From: Draconibacterium halophilum
Lineage (GTDB): Bacteria > Bacteroidota > Bacteroidia > Bacteroidales > Prolixibacteraceae
NCBI RefSeq assembly: GCF_010448835.1
Contig: NZ_CP048409.1
Location: 744,001 to 808,000, forward strand
DNA: 64,000 nucleotides
Reading direction: 5' to 3'
In this document: one piece after another, positions 17,203-25,779 of the stretch
Numbering within the stretch: position 1 is the stretch's first letter
Layout of the letters: each line of letters opens with the position of its first letter
Position numbers and translations under genes: made by a program
The notes under the pieces: model-generated
The model's database searches: none
Told to the model about the DNA's origin: nothing
The model's input: only the letters and a program-made list of their open reading frames with translations

Positions 17203-17805
17203 TTAAATTTCGGATGTGATTTCTTTACGCGGAAATTTTTTCTCGGCCAGTTCGGCCAGCCAAAACATGGCAATGGCAGCTGCAATCAGCAAAAACGTAA
17301 ATACTCCCGGAGATACTCCCAGCCATTCATCCACGCGCACCGGACCTTTGTAATTAGCTCCGGCAAGAGTTTGAATTAAGGGATAAGTTTCGGCAAAAAG
17401 AAATGCACCACTTAAACCGCCAATGAGGAAAAACAATGCATCGATTTTCCCGATGGATAAAGCACTGATTCCGGTTCCGGGACAAAAACCACCCATAATA
17501 AATCCGGCTCCCATAATAACTCCACCAACGAGTGTTGCAGTTACATAGTATGGATTTACATACACCAAATTTAAATCGAGTAATCCAAAATAGCTGAGCA
17601 GTTGTGAACCTGCCAGTGCCACTATTGCAGCAGTAAAAAATACTTTCAAAACAGTGGTGTCGTATCCGTAAAACATGCCGGCCAGTTTGCGGCTCGATGA
17701 AAAGCCGGCTTGCTCAAGTGCAAAGCCAAAACCAATTCCGATCAAGAATCCGATGCCGAGATTCAGCCATTGAGGAAGGTCGTTAAGTACTGTAATCGGT
17801 CCCAT
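17203..17805 (-). CDS. YeeE/YedE-family sulfur transporter, second half (DUF6691-like)
   Basis: This 200-residue membrane protein has about five segments. The conserved cysteine motif GGFCPGTGISALSIGKID is the hallmark of the YeeE/YedE (TsuA) sulfur-transport fold, in which conserved cysteines line the path for thiosulfate. In most YeeE proteins both halves are in one chain; here the first half is the separate upstream gene. The start at 17805 (MGPITVLNDL) is chosen over an in-frame extension to 17895 that would overlap the upstream gene. It is followed at once by the Cys-less rhodanese. Confidence 0.88.
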   Translation of the reverse strand: MGPITVLNDLPQWLNLGIGFLIGIGFGFALEQAGFSSSRKLAGMFYGYDTTVLKVFFTAAIVALAGSQLLSYFGLLDLNLVYVNPYYVTATLVGGVIMGAGFIMGGFCPGTGISALSIGKIDALFFLIGGLSGAFLFAETYPLIQTLAGANYKGPVRVDEWLGVSPGVFTFLLIAAAIAMFWLAELAEKKFPRKEITSEI

Positions 17806-17845
17806 AATTAAATTTTGTATTACTGAGTTACTGAAGGATTGAGTT

Positions 17846-18355
17846 TTAAATCCAAAGTTTTCGGAAAAACCATGCAAAAAGGAAGGCAGAGCCAAAAATG
17901 CCGAACATGGTCATAAATCCGGCTACCGAAAGAACGGCCATTCCCGAGAGTGCAGCGCCACTGGTACATCCGCGCGCCAGTTGTGCGCCATACACAAAAA
18001 ACACGCCCCCCAGAAAGGCAAACAAGAGTCGTTTGCCATTCGATATTTTTGGCGATTTTTCAATTTTGAATTTTAAACGGCCCGAGATAGCACCGGAAAT
18101 AAACCCACCTAAAAACATTCCAAGTACTTCCAATGCCAACCAGCTTTTTAACGGATTTTGTCCATCAAGGAAATATTTACTGTAGTAGGGCGATTCCATG
18201 GCGTGTTGGTGATCAACCGTTTCAACAGCTGCCACAACAGCATATTTTAGTCCTCCACTGGCTCCCAGTCCGCGCCCCGAAAAAAACATGGCGCTTAAAA
18301 GTATCAGCCCAAGCAACACGCCCGCCAGGTATGGGTTCATATATTTTCTCTTCAT
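17846..18355 (-). CDS. YeeE/YedE-family sulfur transporter, first half
   Basis: This 169-residue membrane protein has four predicted segments. The motif ARGCTSGAALSGMAVLSVAG carries the conserved transport cysteine. A second half-size transporter follows 40 bp downstream on the same strand, so the pair should form one YeeE-like pore. It is the first gene of the four-gene minus-strand operon: two transporter halves and two rhodanese-like proteins. The likely substrate is thiosulfate or another sulfane-sulfur ion, by family only. Confidence 0.88.
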   Translation of the reverse strand: MKRKYMNPYLAGVLLGLILLSAMFFSGRGLGASGGLKYAVVAAVETVDHQHAMESPYYSKYFLDGQNPLKSWLALEVLGMFLGGFISGAISGRLKFKIEKSPKISNGKRLLFAFLGGVFFVYGAQLARGCTSGAALSGMAVLSVAGFMTMFGIFGSAFLFAWFFRKLWI

Positions 18356-18475
18356 TGTAATAAAAGGTTATAAATCGGTACCATTATTACAATCCAGGGA
18401 GGCTTATTGTTTTAATACGATAAAATTCACTTAAAAAATTATGTGGGTAATAGTTCAGAGAAATATTTAATATGA

Positions 18476-18497
18476 TAGATTTGTGGCAGTATATTTG
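18476..18497 (+). promoter_or_regulatory. Two overlapping -7 elements before the 18531 gene
   Basis: TAGATTTG (18476-18483) and TATATTTG (18490-18497) both fit TAnnTTTG and lie 34-55 bp before the start codon. The second would give a leader of about 27 nt. Confidence 0.45.
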
Positions 18498-18530
18498 TAA
18501 GCTATTTTGAATATAAAAAATCATCAAACC

Positions 18531-19355
18531 ATGAAAAGTACCCTACTTCTTGCTTTTCTTTTCATCCTGACTTTAGCAGCTACTGCCCAGGATAAGATCA
18601 TAAAAAATAATGCTGAAATACTAAATTGCAAAGTCACCGAGATTGGGGCCAATGAGGTAAAATATTACTATGCCGAAAGTCCGAAATTGATTTTTGGGAT
18701 CGATAAAGCTCTGGTTGACCGGATAGAATTTGGTACCGGAGAAGTTATCGAAATTGAAGAAAATTCGTTTAGAAACCCGGAGTACTACGTTAATCAATCG
18801 AAAAATGCTTTAAAGATAAATTTCCTTTCGCCATTGTTCGGAACAACAGAATTTGTCTACGAAAAAAGCCTGAAGCCTGGTAGGTCGTGGGAGACTGCAC
18901 TGGGTATTGTTGGTCTTGGAAATGATATCGATGATATCGATCCGCGTGGAATTTATGGGAAATTCGCCTATAAGTTTATGCGCACTCCTGATTATTATAT
19001 GAATAAAATGCATTACTCTCATATTTTAAAAGGTGGTTACATTGCTCCTGAGATTGCTTTTCGATACATGTCGTTTGATGGCTATAGCTACAATTATTAT
19101 TATGATTCAAGCGGTTATTATCACGGATCTTCCAGTTCGGGCAGAGAAAGCCAGGTAACATTAGCAATAATGCTGAAATTCGGAAAACAATGGGTTTTCG
19201 ATGATGCTTTTTTAGTGGATTTGTATTGGGGTGTAGGTTATGGTGTTGGTGCCCACGATTACGATGGCTTGCCCTATGGATTTATTGTTGCTCCTGATGA
19301 TTTCCCGATTGCACTTACAAGTGGTCTCCGAATTGGCTGGGTTTTTGGAAAGTAG
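18531..19355 (+). CDS. Exported outer-membrane beta-barrel-like protein, unknown function
   Basis: This 274-residue protein has a signal peptide (MKSTLLLAFLFILTLAATAQ). A short soluble part (about 22-85, with strands such as ILNCKVTEIGANEVKYYY) is followed by alternating aromatic strands and a final strand ending LRIGWVFGK, which suggests a small barrel. The stretch YSYNYYYDSSGYYHG is a surface-loop candidate. I do not recognise a named family beyond this. The truncated-haemoglobin gene follows 45 bp downstream. Confidence 0.75.
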   Translation: MKSTLLLAFLFILTLAATAQDKIIKNNAEILNCKVTEIGANEVKYYYAESPKLIFGIDKALVDRIEFGTGEVIEIEENSFRNPEYYVNQSKNALKINFLSPLFGTTEFVYEKSLKPGRSWETALGIVGLGNDIDDIDPRGIYGKFAYKFMRTPDYYMNKMHYSHILKGGYIAPEIAFRYMSFDGYSYNYYYDSSGYYHGSSSSGRESQVTLAIMLKFGKQWVFDDAFLVDLYWGVGYGVGAHDYDGLPYGFIVAPDDFPIALTSGLRIGWVFGK

Positions 19356-19400
19356 TCTCAACAACTTTTGCTTTTAGTTGTTTCAAGACAAAACAGCAAA

Positions 19401-19829
19401 ATGGAATTTGAAATCACTAAATATTATAAGGGAGTGCGACCGGGAGTTACGCTTCCTTCATCGCAAATGTTCCAAATTTTAAAAGAAGATGGAATGCGAA
19501 AAATGGTGAGCGACCATTATGATTTGATTGTGCAGAGTTCGATTAAAGATCTTTTTCCAAAAAATCCGATAAAGCTGGAGAAAGCAAAAGAACATTCGGC
19601 TGATTTTTTTATCCAGATTTGCGGAGGCCCCGATTATTTTAATCAACACCGCGGAAAACCGCAACTAAACAGACGACATCGGCCTTTTACAATTACTGCT
19701 GAAGCTCGGATTGAATGGTTAAACTGTTACAAACAGGTGTTAAGTAAACTGGATTTGCCCGATGAGGTATTAAAATCTTTCTGGAAATATCTGGATGATT
19801 TTTCGAAGTGGATGGTGAATAGCTATTGA
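19401..19829 (+). CDS. Truncated haemoglobin (2/2 globin fold)
   Basis: This is a 142-residue protein starting MEFEITKYY at 19401; an in-frame upstream start would add 11 residues with no homologous character. The motif RRHRPFTITAEARIEW matches the proximal-histidine region of truncated globins, in which the H-x-PF-x-I pattern supplies the haem ligand. An earlier helix has CGGPDYF, the glycine motif of the group. Such globins bind O2 or NO and act in NO or sulfide tolerance or as redox enzymes. No partner gene is evident. The next 238 bp hold only short repeats. Confidence 0.85.
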   Translation: MEFEITKYYKGVRPGVTLPSSQMFQILKEDGMRKMVSDHYDLIVQSSIKDLFPKNPIKLEKAKEHSADFFIQICGGPDYFNQHRGKPQLNRRHRPFTITAEARIEWLNCYKQVLSKLDLPDEVLKSFWKYLDDFSKWMVNSY

Positions 19830-19831
19830 AA

Positions 19832-19859
19832 GGATTAGTGATTAAGGATTAGCGATTAA
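19832..19859. repeat. Tandem 14-bp repeat and nearby dispersed-repeat remnant
   Basis: GGATTAGTGATTAA (19832-19845) is followed directly by GGATTAGCGATTAA (19846-19859), one mismatch. The rest of 19860-20067 is noncoding. Its end (about 20033-20062, AGCGTCTCGGCGTCTTTGCG) resembles a sequence I recall as dispersed in Bacteroidota intergenic regions. Confidence 0.5.
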
Positions 19860-20067
19860 GTGAAAAAGGTGTTGTCGGTGGATTGGTTATTAGTGAATGA
19901 GTAATTGGGTGAATGAGTGGCAGTAGACCAATTGTAGTAGGCGGCTCAAAACAGTTTTGCAATTTAACCATTTTACAATCTTTTTCAATCTCCATTACTC
20001 TCACTATCTCAGTACTACCTTCCAATAATAAAACTTAGCGTCTCGGCGTCTTTGCGAGAGAAAAAAC

Positions 20068-20676
20068 TTAGCGGCCCAGCCTGTAATACAAAGCCAGCGA
20101 AATTACATTGTTGAATAAACCGTTGTGGAAATAATAATTGGTTTCCGATTTGTCGCTACTTGGAATTACCGATAACGCAAAACGAAGATCAACCGAAGCA
20201 TGTTCCAAAAAATCAAATTGAAATCCTACAAAGGGCTGCAAGTCGAAAGTATTAAAATCCTGGCGATCGGGTTCAGGGATTTCACCGTCGCTGTTTAATT
20301 CTTTCGAGTGGATTAAAACCCCCGGAGCAATTCCACCAATAATCATACTTCTGTCGTTAGTTCGGAAGGCCATAAATAGCGGAATGTCAATATAGCCTAA
20401 ACGCATTACATATTTATCTATGTCGGGTTGTTTTGGATCGAATGATCTTCGCGATCCTTTTTGCGAATATTTAATCTCCATTCCGGCCACAATTGCCGGA
20501 GCAATATCGGTTTGCACAAAAATACCTGCCAGCACACCTGCTTTGTGGTATCCTTTCAGGTTGTCGCCTTCAACCTGTGTTCCATTGAAACCTGCAATTA
20601 AACCTGCATCAAAACGCTGGGCAAAAACAAAATTTGCAATCAAAAGAAATCCTAAGGCAATAAATATCCGCTTCAT
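20068..20676 (-). CDS. Porin-family outer-membrane beta-barrel protein (PorT-like)
   Basis: This 202-residue protein has a signal peptide ending FVFAQ. The opening RFDAGLIAGFNGTQVEGD is the typical first strand of the OMP_b-brl_2/PorT-like barrels common in Bacteroidota, which have eight strands and a final aromatic strand (here LALYYRLGR). Its start codon is directly adjacent to the stop codon of the sirtuin gene, so the two are co-transcribed. The role is unknown. Confidence 0.85.
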   Translation of the reverse strand: MKRIFIALGFLLIANFVFAQRFDAGLIAGFNGTQVEGDNLKGYHKAGVLAGIFVQTDIAPAIVAGMEIKYSQKGSRRSFDPKQPDIDKYVMRLGYIDIPLFMAFRTNDRSMIIGGIAPGVLIHSKELNSDGEIPEPDRQDFNTFDLQPFVGFQFDFLEHASVDLRFALSVIPSSDKSETNYYFHNGLFNNVISLALYYRLGR

Positions 20677-21366
20677 TTATTTCAATTTTTCCAGTTCCTT
20701 TTTTAAAATATCAACCCCAATTTCAGCTTTTTTTTCGATATACGTAACATTTTTGTGGTAAACTTCCGGCCGGTGTGGGTCGATAACAAAAATCGGCGTG
20801 TCCTTTTGCACATAACTTACCAGGCTTGCTGCAGGATAAACTGCCAGCGATGTTCCAATCACAACCAGTATTTCGGCTTGTTGTACAATTCCAATCGCAT
20901 TTGGTATTTCAGTTACAGCCTCACCAAACCAAACAATGTGAGGTCGTAACTGACTTCCTTTCTCACAACAATCTCCTAGCTTGAGTTCCCAATTTTCGAG
21001 TTCGTAAAGCAAATACGAATCGAGGGTACTTCGGGCTTTCATCAATTCACCATGTAAATGCGTAACATTTTTGCTTCCTGCCCGCTCGTGCAGGTTATCA
21101 ACATTTTGAGTGACCACATGCACATCAAACCATTTTTCAAGCTCAGCAATTCCGCGATGTCCGCCATTGGGCTGTGCATTAAAAAGTTGCTTCCGTCGTT
21201 CGTTGTAAAAGCGTAAAACCAACTCGGGGTCGCGTTCCCAGGCTTCAGGAGTGGCAACTTCGGTAACATCAAATTGTTCCCATATTCCACCTATATCGCG
21301 AAACGTTTTTAATCCGCTTTCCTGGCTCATGCCGGCTCCAGAAAGAACTACTAATTTCTTCATCAT
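20677..21366 (-). CDS. cobB: Class III sirtuin, NAD-dependent protein deacylase
   Basis: This 229-residue protein has NAD-binding motifs GAGMSQESGLKTFRD and TQNVDNLHERAGS, with the catalytic His in HLHGE. The pair Tyr-x-x-Arg in FYNERRKQ is the acyl-pocket signature of SIRT5-like desuccinylases and demalonylases. The first zinc-binding cysteine pair seen in E. coli CobB is absent (KARSTLDSYLL instead), with only a CC near LKLGDCCEKG, so it probably lacks the zinc module. It shares an operon with the PorT-like gene, and dnaG is divergent. Confidence 0.92.
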   Translation of the reverse strand: MMKKLVVLSGAGMSQESGLKTFRDIGGIWEQFDVTEVATPEAWERDPELVLRFYNERRKQLFNAQPNGGHRGIAELEKWFDVHVVTQNVDNLHERAGSKNVTHLHGELMKARSTLDSYLLYELENWELKLGDCCEKGSQLRPHIVWFGEAVTEIPNAIGIVQQAEILVVIGTSLAVYPAASLVSYVQKDTPIFVIDPHRPEVYHKNVTYIEKKAEIGVDILKKELEKLK

Positions 21367-21507
21367 TAAAATATACTAACGAAGATAAATGTACAATTAA
21401 TAATGAATTCGTTCAAATTGAGGTTGATAATCTGACGCTTAATTGAAAAGGCTTTTAATTGTGGATATTATTCGATGCAAAAGGTGTTCTATTCATGCTA
21501 ATTCTGA

Positions 21508-21515
21508 TATTTTTG
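21508..21515 (+). promoter_or_regulatory. -7 promoter element of dnaG
   Basis: TATTTTTG fits TAnnTTTG and lies 5 bp before the chosen dnaG start codon, which would make the transcript leaderless or nearly so. Confidence 0.4.
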
Positions 21516-21520
21516 TACTG

Positions 21521-23476
21521 ATGATTGATCACGCGACGATAGACAGAATAATTGATGCTGCAGAAATTTCAGACGTTGTTGGCGATTTTGTTACGCTTCG
21601 AAAACGAGGTGTAAACATGCTTGGTTTGTGCCCGTTTCATAACGAGAAAACGCCATCGTTTACCGTGTCGCCGGCCAAAGGTATTTTTAAATGTTTTGGA
21701 TGTGGAAAAGGAGGAAACGCTGTGAATTTTATCATGGAGCACGAGACCTTAACTTATCCTGAGGCATTAAAATGGCTGGCCAAAAAATACAATATCGAGG
21801 TTCGAGAAGAGGAGGAAACCGAGGAGCAAAAGCAGTTAAAAGATTCGCGCGAAAGTTTGATGATCGTTTCCAGCTTTGCACAAAAATACTTTACACGTTA
21901 TTTGTGGGAAGAAAATGAAGGCCGAACTATTGGTTTAGGCTACTTTCGCGAGCGTAGTTTTCGCGACGATATTCTGAAAAAATTTGAGGTTGGCTTTGCC
22001 CCCGACGGGAAAACACCGTTTACCGACGCTGCACAAAAGCAAGGTTATAAACTTGAATTTCTGGAGAACACAGGATTAACCATAAAACGAGATAATTGGT
22101 TGCGCGACCGTTTCGCTGGGCGTGTAATGTTTCCCATTCATAACCTGGCAGGGCGTGTAATTGCTTTTGGCGGCCGCATTTTAAAAGAGGATAAAAAAAC
22201 AGCCAAGTACCTGAATTCGCCGGAGTCGGACATTTACCACAAAAGCCGCGTGCTATATGGAATTTTTCAGGCCAAACGCGAAATGACGCGTACTGATAAA
22301 TGTTACATGGTGGAAGGTTACACCGATGTCATGTCCTTGCATCAGGTGGGCATCGAAAATGTTGTGGCTTCGTCGGGAACTTCACTAACACCCGATCAAA
22401 TTAGGATGGTACGTCGTTTTACACCCAATATTACCATTATTTACGATGGCGATTCAGCGGGAATAAAAGCTTCGTTGCGCGGAATCGATTTAGTGCTGGA
22501 AGAGGGGATGAACGTAAAAGTACTTCCCTTGCCCGACGGTGAAGACCCCGATTCGTTTGCAAAAAAAATGGGTGCTTCCGGATTGCAGGAATACATTGAG
22601 AAAAATGAGACCGACTTTATCCAATTTAAAACACGACTGCTGCTAAAAAGCACCGAGAACGATCCGGTGGCCAAAGCGCGCCTGATTTCTGATGTTATTC
22701 GGTCGGTGTCTGTAATTCCTGATTCCATAACACGCTCGGTGTACATAAAAGAATGTAGTCGGTTGCTGGGTGTTGAAGAGCAAGTGCTGTACACCGAAGT
22801 AAGAAAACAGAAGCATAAACAGACCGAAGAGTTTCAGAAAAAAGAATTTCGTGAGAAACACCGTCGGCAGGCGTTACCTCCACAGCCGGAGCAGGAAGAA
22901 TCGGTGATCCCTTCTGTAAAAATTTTGGTAGAAGAGCTCGAGTATTTGCGTTTTCTGCTGAAGTATTGTTCAACACCGTTGTTTGAAGAGGAAGACGATG
23001 AAACGCACGAAACACGCATGTTGTCGGTTGGTGAGTTTATGATCGATGAATTGGAAGCCGATGAATTAGTATCGGAAAATGAGTTGTTTAAAAAGGTGTT
23101 TTACGAAGTTCGGGAGAATTTGTACAAAGCGGATTTCGATCCGTGGAAACACTTTGTTTATCATCCCAATGCCTGGATGAGTAAATTTACAACCGATCTG
23201 CTTTCCGAAAAATATACCGAAAGTAAACGCTGGACTAAAGCCGGTGCTTTTACCGAAAAAGAGGAAGATATTCTTGACATACTCATCCCGAGAATCGTGA
23301 ATGAATACAAACTGCAGAAAATTAAACTGATGATGGCCGATATTGAAAAAGCCATTGACAAGGCATCTGCAGAAAACGATTTTGATAAAGTGATTGAAGA
23401 ACAATCAACATATATGAACCTGAAACGGGCTGAAAAAGAATTAGCTAAAAGCCTCGGAAGCCGAACCATAAATTAA
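21521..23476 (+). CDS. dnaG: DNA primase
   Basis: This is a 651-residue protein starting MIDHATIDRIIDAAEI; an in-frame start 26 codons upstream adds residues unlike any primase. The zinc-binding CHC2 module has Cys37, His40, Cys58 and Cys61. The TOPRIM domain follows, with VEGYTDVMSLHQVG and YDGDSAGIKAS carrying the acidic metal ligands. The C-terminal region (about 430-651) is the DnaB-helicase-interacting part and is highly charged. It makes RNA primers at the replication fork. The PNPOx-like gene follows 4 bp downstream. Confidence 0.97.
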   Translation: MIDHATIDRIIDAAEISDVVGDFVTLRKRGVNMLGLCPFHNEKTPSFTVSPAKGIFKCFGCGKGGNAVNFIMEHETLTYPEALKWLAKKYNIEVREEEETEEQKQLKDSRESLMIVSSFAQKYFTRYLWEENEGRTIGLGYFRERSFRDDILKKFEVGFAPDGKTPFTDAAQKQGYKLEFLENTGLTIKRDNWLRDRFAGRVMFPIHNLAGRVIAFGGRILKEDKKTAKYLNSPESDIYHKSRVLYGIFQAKREMTRTDKCYMVEGYTDVMSLHQVGIENVVASSGTSLTPDQIRMVRRFTPNITIIYDGDSAGIKASLRGIDLVLEEGMNVKVLPLPDGEDPDSFAKKMGASGLQEYIEKNETDFIQFKTRLLLKSTENDPVAKARLISDVIRSVSVIPDSITRSVYIKECSRLLGVEEQVLYTEVRKQKHKQTEEFQKKEFREKHRRQALPPQPEQEESVIPSVKILVEELEYLRFLLKYCSTPLFEEEDDETHETRMLSVGEFMIDELEADELVSENELFKKVFYEVRENLYKADFDPWKHFVYHPNAWMSKFTTDLLSEKYTESKRWTKAGAFTEKEEDILDILIPRIVNEYKLQKIKLMMADIEKAIDKASAENDFDKVIEEQSTYMNLKRAEKELAKSLGSRTIN

Positions 23477-23480
23477 CGAT

Positions 23481-23963
23481 ATGCGAACATACTTTATTGA
23501 AGACCGCAAAGAAATCGATGAAATAATCTGCTCGTGCAAAACCTGTTATTTTGCCATGTCGGTGGATGATAAACCTTATGTGCTGCCACTGAACTTTGCG
23601 CTGGAAGGCGATACCATTATTCTTCACTCGGCAATGGAAGGGCGCATGTGGGAAACTATAAAAAGTAATCCGCAGGTGTGTATAAACTGGACACTGGGCG
23701 AAGAACTGGCCTGGCAGGATGTGCGTGTTGGATGCAGTTACCGGGTAAAATCGAAGTCGGTGAACGTGGAAGGCAAGGTTGAGTTTATTGATGATTTTGA
23801 TGAAAAATACCGTTGTCTTGGATTGATTATGAAACAGTACAGCGAGAAGGAATTTAAATTCGGAACGCCGGCGGTAAAAAACGTCGGGCTTTTTAAGGTT
23901 CATATTGAAACGATTACAGGAAAAGAGTTTGGCGCAAAAGCTGAAACTCCCTGGAATTCATAA
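23481..23963 (+). CDS. Pyridoxamine-5'-phosphate-oxidase-like flavoprotein (NimA-like)
   Basis: This is a 160-residue protein. The split-barrel pattern CYFAMSVDDKPYVLPLNFAL, then IILHSAMEGRMWE, then VCINWTL matches small FMN-binding PNPOx-fold proteins, a group that includes nitroimidazole reductase NimA. FMN is the expected cofactor. The physiological substrate is not known. It is encoded tightly after dnaG and 9 bp before an epimerase-like gene, so the three may share a transcript. The last residues, EFGAKAETPWNS, fit the family. Confidence 0.85.
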   Translation: MRTYFIEDRKEIDEIICSCKTCYFAMSVDDKPYVLPLNFALEGDTIILHSAMEGRMWETIKSNPQVCINWTLGEELAWQDVRVGCSYRVKSKSVNVEGKVEFIDDFDEKYRCLGLIMKQYSEKEFKFGTPAVKNVGLFKVHIETITGKEFGAKAETPWNS

Positions 23964-23972
23964 AACAAAACA

Positions 23973-25034
23973 ATGATTTTTGTAACAGGAGGTACTGGGC
24001 TGGTTGGAGCTCATTTGTTGTTTGAGCTTTGTAAAAAGGAAAAAAAGGTTCGTGCTTTAAAACGCGAAACAAGCAACTTGGCACAGGTTCTAAAAACGTT
24101 TGCGTATTACACCGATCATGCTCAGCAGTTATTTGATACAATTGATTGGGTGGATGGCGATATTCTGGAATATTATTCGCTCGAAAAATTATTGAATGGC
24201 GTAACAGAGATTTACCATTGTGCAGCCATTGTTTCTTTTGAAAGCAAAGAGCGGCAACGCATGATCTCAAATAATGTGGAGGGAACAGCCAATCTTGTAA
24301 ATGCCGCTATCGAGAATGGTGTAAAAAAGATTTGTCATGTAAGCTCCATTGCCGCGTTGGGAAAATTACAGAATGGCGCCTCGGTTACTGAACAAACCAA
24401 TTGGGTGCCATCAAAAAAGAATTCGGGGTATTCAGAAAGCAAATTTTATTCTGAAGCCGAAATATGGCGAGGTATTGAAGAAGGACTGGATGCTATTATT
24501 GTTAATCCGTCGATTATTTTTGGCCCGGCCAATTGGGAAAGCGGAAGCGCAAAGATTTTCAAAACCATATGGGATGGCATGAAATTTTATACCAAAGGAG
24601 TAACTGGATTTGTGGATGTTTTTGATGTTGTACGTCCCATGATAATGTTGATGGAAACTGAAAACTTCGGGAAATGTAAAAATCAACGCTATATTTTGAG
24701 TGCTGAGAATTTAAGCTACCAACAAGTGTTTTCTCAAATTGCTGAAGCACTGCAAAAACCAAAGCCCGGCATTTGGGCCAACGATTTTTTGATGGGTTTT
24801 GTGTGGCGCGCTGCAACTTTTGCCGGCTGGTTTACACAAAAACCGTCGTTAATAACGCGTGAAGCTGCAACCGGACGAAATATCGTTAACAATTTCGACG
24901 GTTCGAAAATTACCCGAATGATCGAATACAACTATCTTCCTATTGCTGAATCAATAAAAAAAACAGCCAGTTTTTTGAAAGAGGATATGAGTCAAAAGTC
25001 TGAAACAGCTAAAACATTTTCAGGAAAAGAATAA
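23973..25034 (+). CDS. Extended short-chain dehydrogenase/NAD-dependent epimerase family protein
   Basis: This 353-residue protein opens with VTGGTGLVGAHL, the TGxxGxxG dinucleotide-binding motif. The catalytic pair YxxxK occurs in GYSESKFYSE, with Ser in HVSSIAALG. This is the NAD-dependent epimerase/dehydratase layout also seen in dihydroflavonol-reductase-like enzymes. The substrate is unknown. No glycan cluster surrounds it. A palindromic-repeat remnant and a terminator follow in a long noncoding stretch. Confidence 0.88.
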   Translation: MIFVTGGTGLVGAHLLFELCKKEKKVRALKRETSNLAQVLKTFAYYTDHAQQLFDTIDWVDGDILEYYSLEKLLNGVTEIYHCAAIVSFESKERQRMISNNVEGTANLVNAAIENGVKKICHVSSIAALGKLQNGASVTEQTNWVPSKKNSGYSESKFYSEAEIWRGIEEGLDAIIVNPSIIFGPANWESGSAKIFKTIWDGMKFYTKGVTGFVDVFDVVRPMIMLMETENFGKCKNQRYILSAENLSYQQVFSQIAEALQKPKPGIWANDFLMGFVWRAATFAGWFTQKPSLITREAATGRNIVNNFDGSKITRMIEYNYLPIAESIKKTASFLKEDMSQKSETAKTFSGKE

Positions 25035-25779
25035 ATTGACTGTCCGCAATTAATCACAACCAAGACGTTCCCCTAAACTTGTTTCAGGGTCTTATTCTCA
25101 AACAGCTGATTATTAGACACGAAAGATGCTGAAAACGAGTTCAGCATGACGTGCTAAATACTAATTATGACGAACAGCAGATATTCATAAAGAATAATTA
25201 GCAGAAAAAAGAAAAGGCAGGAAACCCTGCCTTTCTAAAACTCAAATTTTTTATCATTCCTAATGAATGCCCTAACTTGTACTAAAAGTCTTCCCAAACT
25301 TTTAATATGATATAATGGTATAGTTCACTACTCTTCAACAAGTAGTATTGTATTTCTTTTTCAGCCCTGTAACCTTACAAAAAGGCATAAATGGGCAACT
25401 CTTCGTCCACAAAAAGCTGCCCATAATAAAAACAAAAAGATAAAAAATAAGGGTTTGTACGGCCAAAGTATATTGTTGTTTATTAATTTCCAAATAATTC
25501 AATGAAAAATTGGCAGAAAACAGGCTAATGAGAATAATTCTTAGTTATTGATTATCATAAAAAGTCCAAGTCAATGAAATGTTAATATCGGCTGGCAAGG
25601 CGAACAAAGAAAAGAATGGAATTAACAAAGCCTCGTTCGTAGTATGTTTTGTTTAACGTAATTTGATGTAGTTTCACTGTTGGTTTTCAGATTTTTTTTA
25701 TGGATTTCAATGAGGTGATTCCAGCTAGTTTTTATAAATTTAAAAGAACTTTTTAGGACTAAATAATGTTTCGAAAAGT
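25035..25779. other. 745-bp noncoding region with repeat remnants
   Basis: No convincing gene is present. The left part (about 25064-25155) has phrases CTTGTTTCAGGGTCT and AACGAGTTCAGCATGACG, close to the end motifs of dispersed palindromes in Bacteroidota. A terminator follows at 25213-25234. ATGGGCA (25390-25396 or so) and TGCCCAT (about 25418-25424) form a further 7-bp inverted repeat. The remainder is A+T-rich and leads into the SRAP gene. Confidence 0.6.
25213..25234 (+). terminator. Terminator-like hairpin in the long spacer
   Basis: AAAGGCAGG (25213-25221) and CCTGCCTTT (25226-25234) form a 9-bp stem with an AAAC loop. It has no long T tail, but an A run precedes it. It lies 180 bp after the epimerase-like stop. 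Confidence 0.7.
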
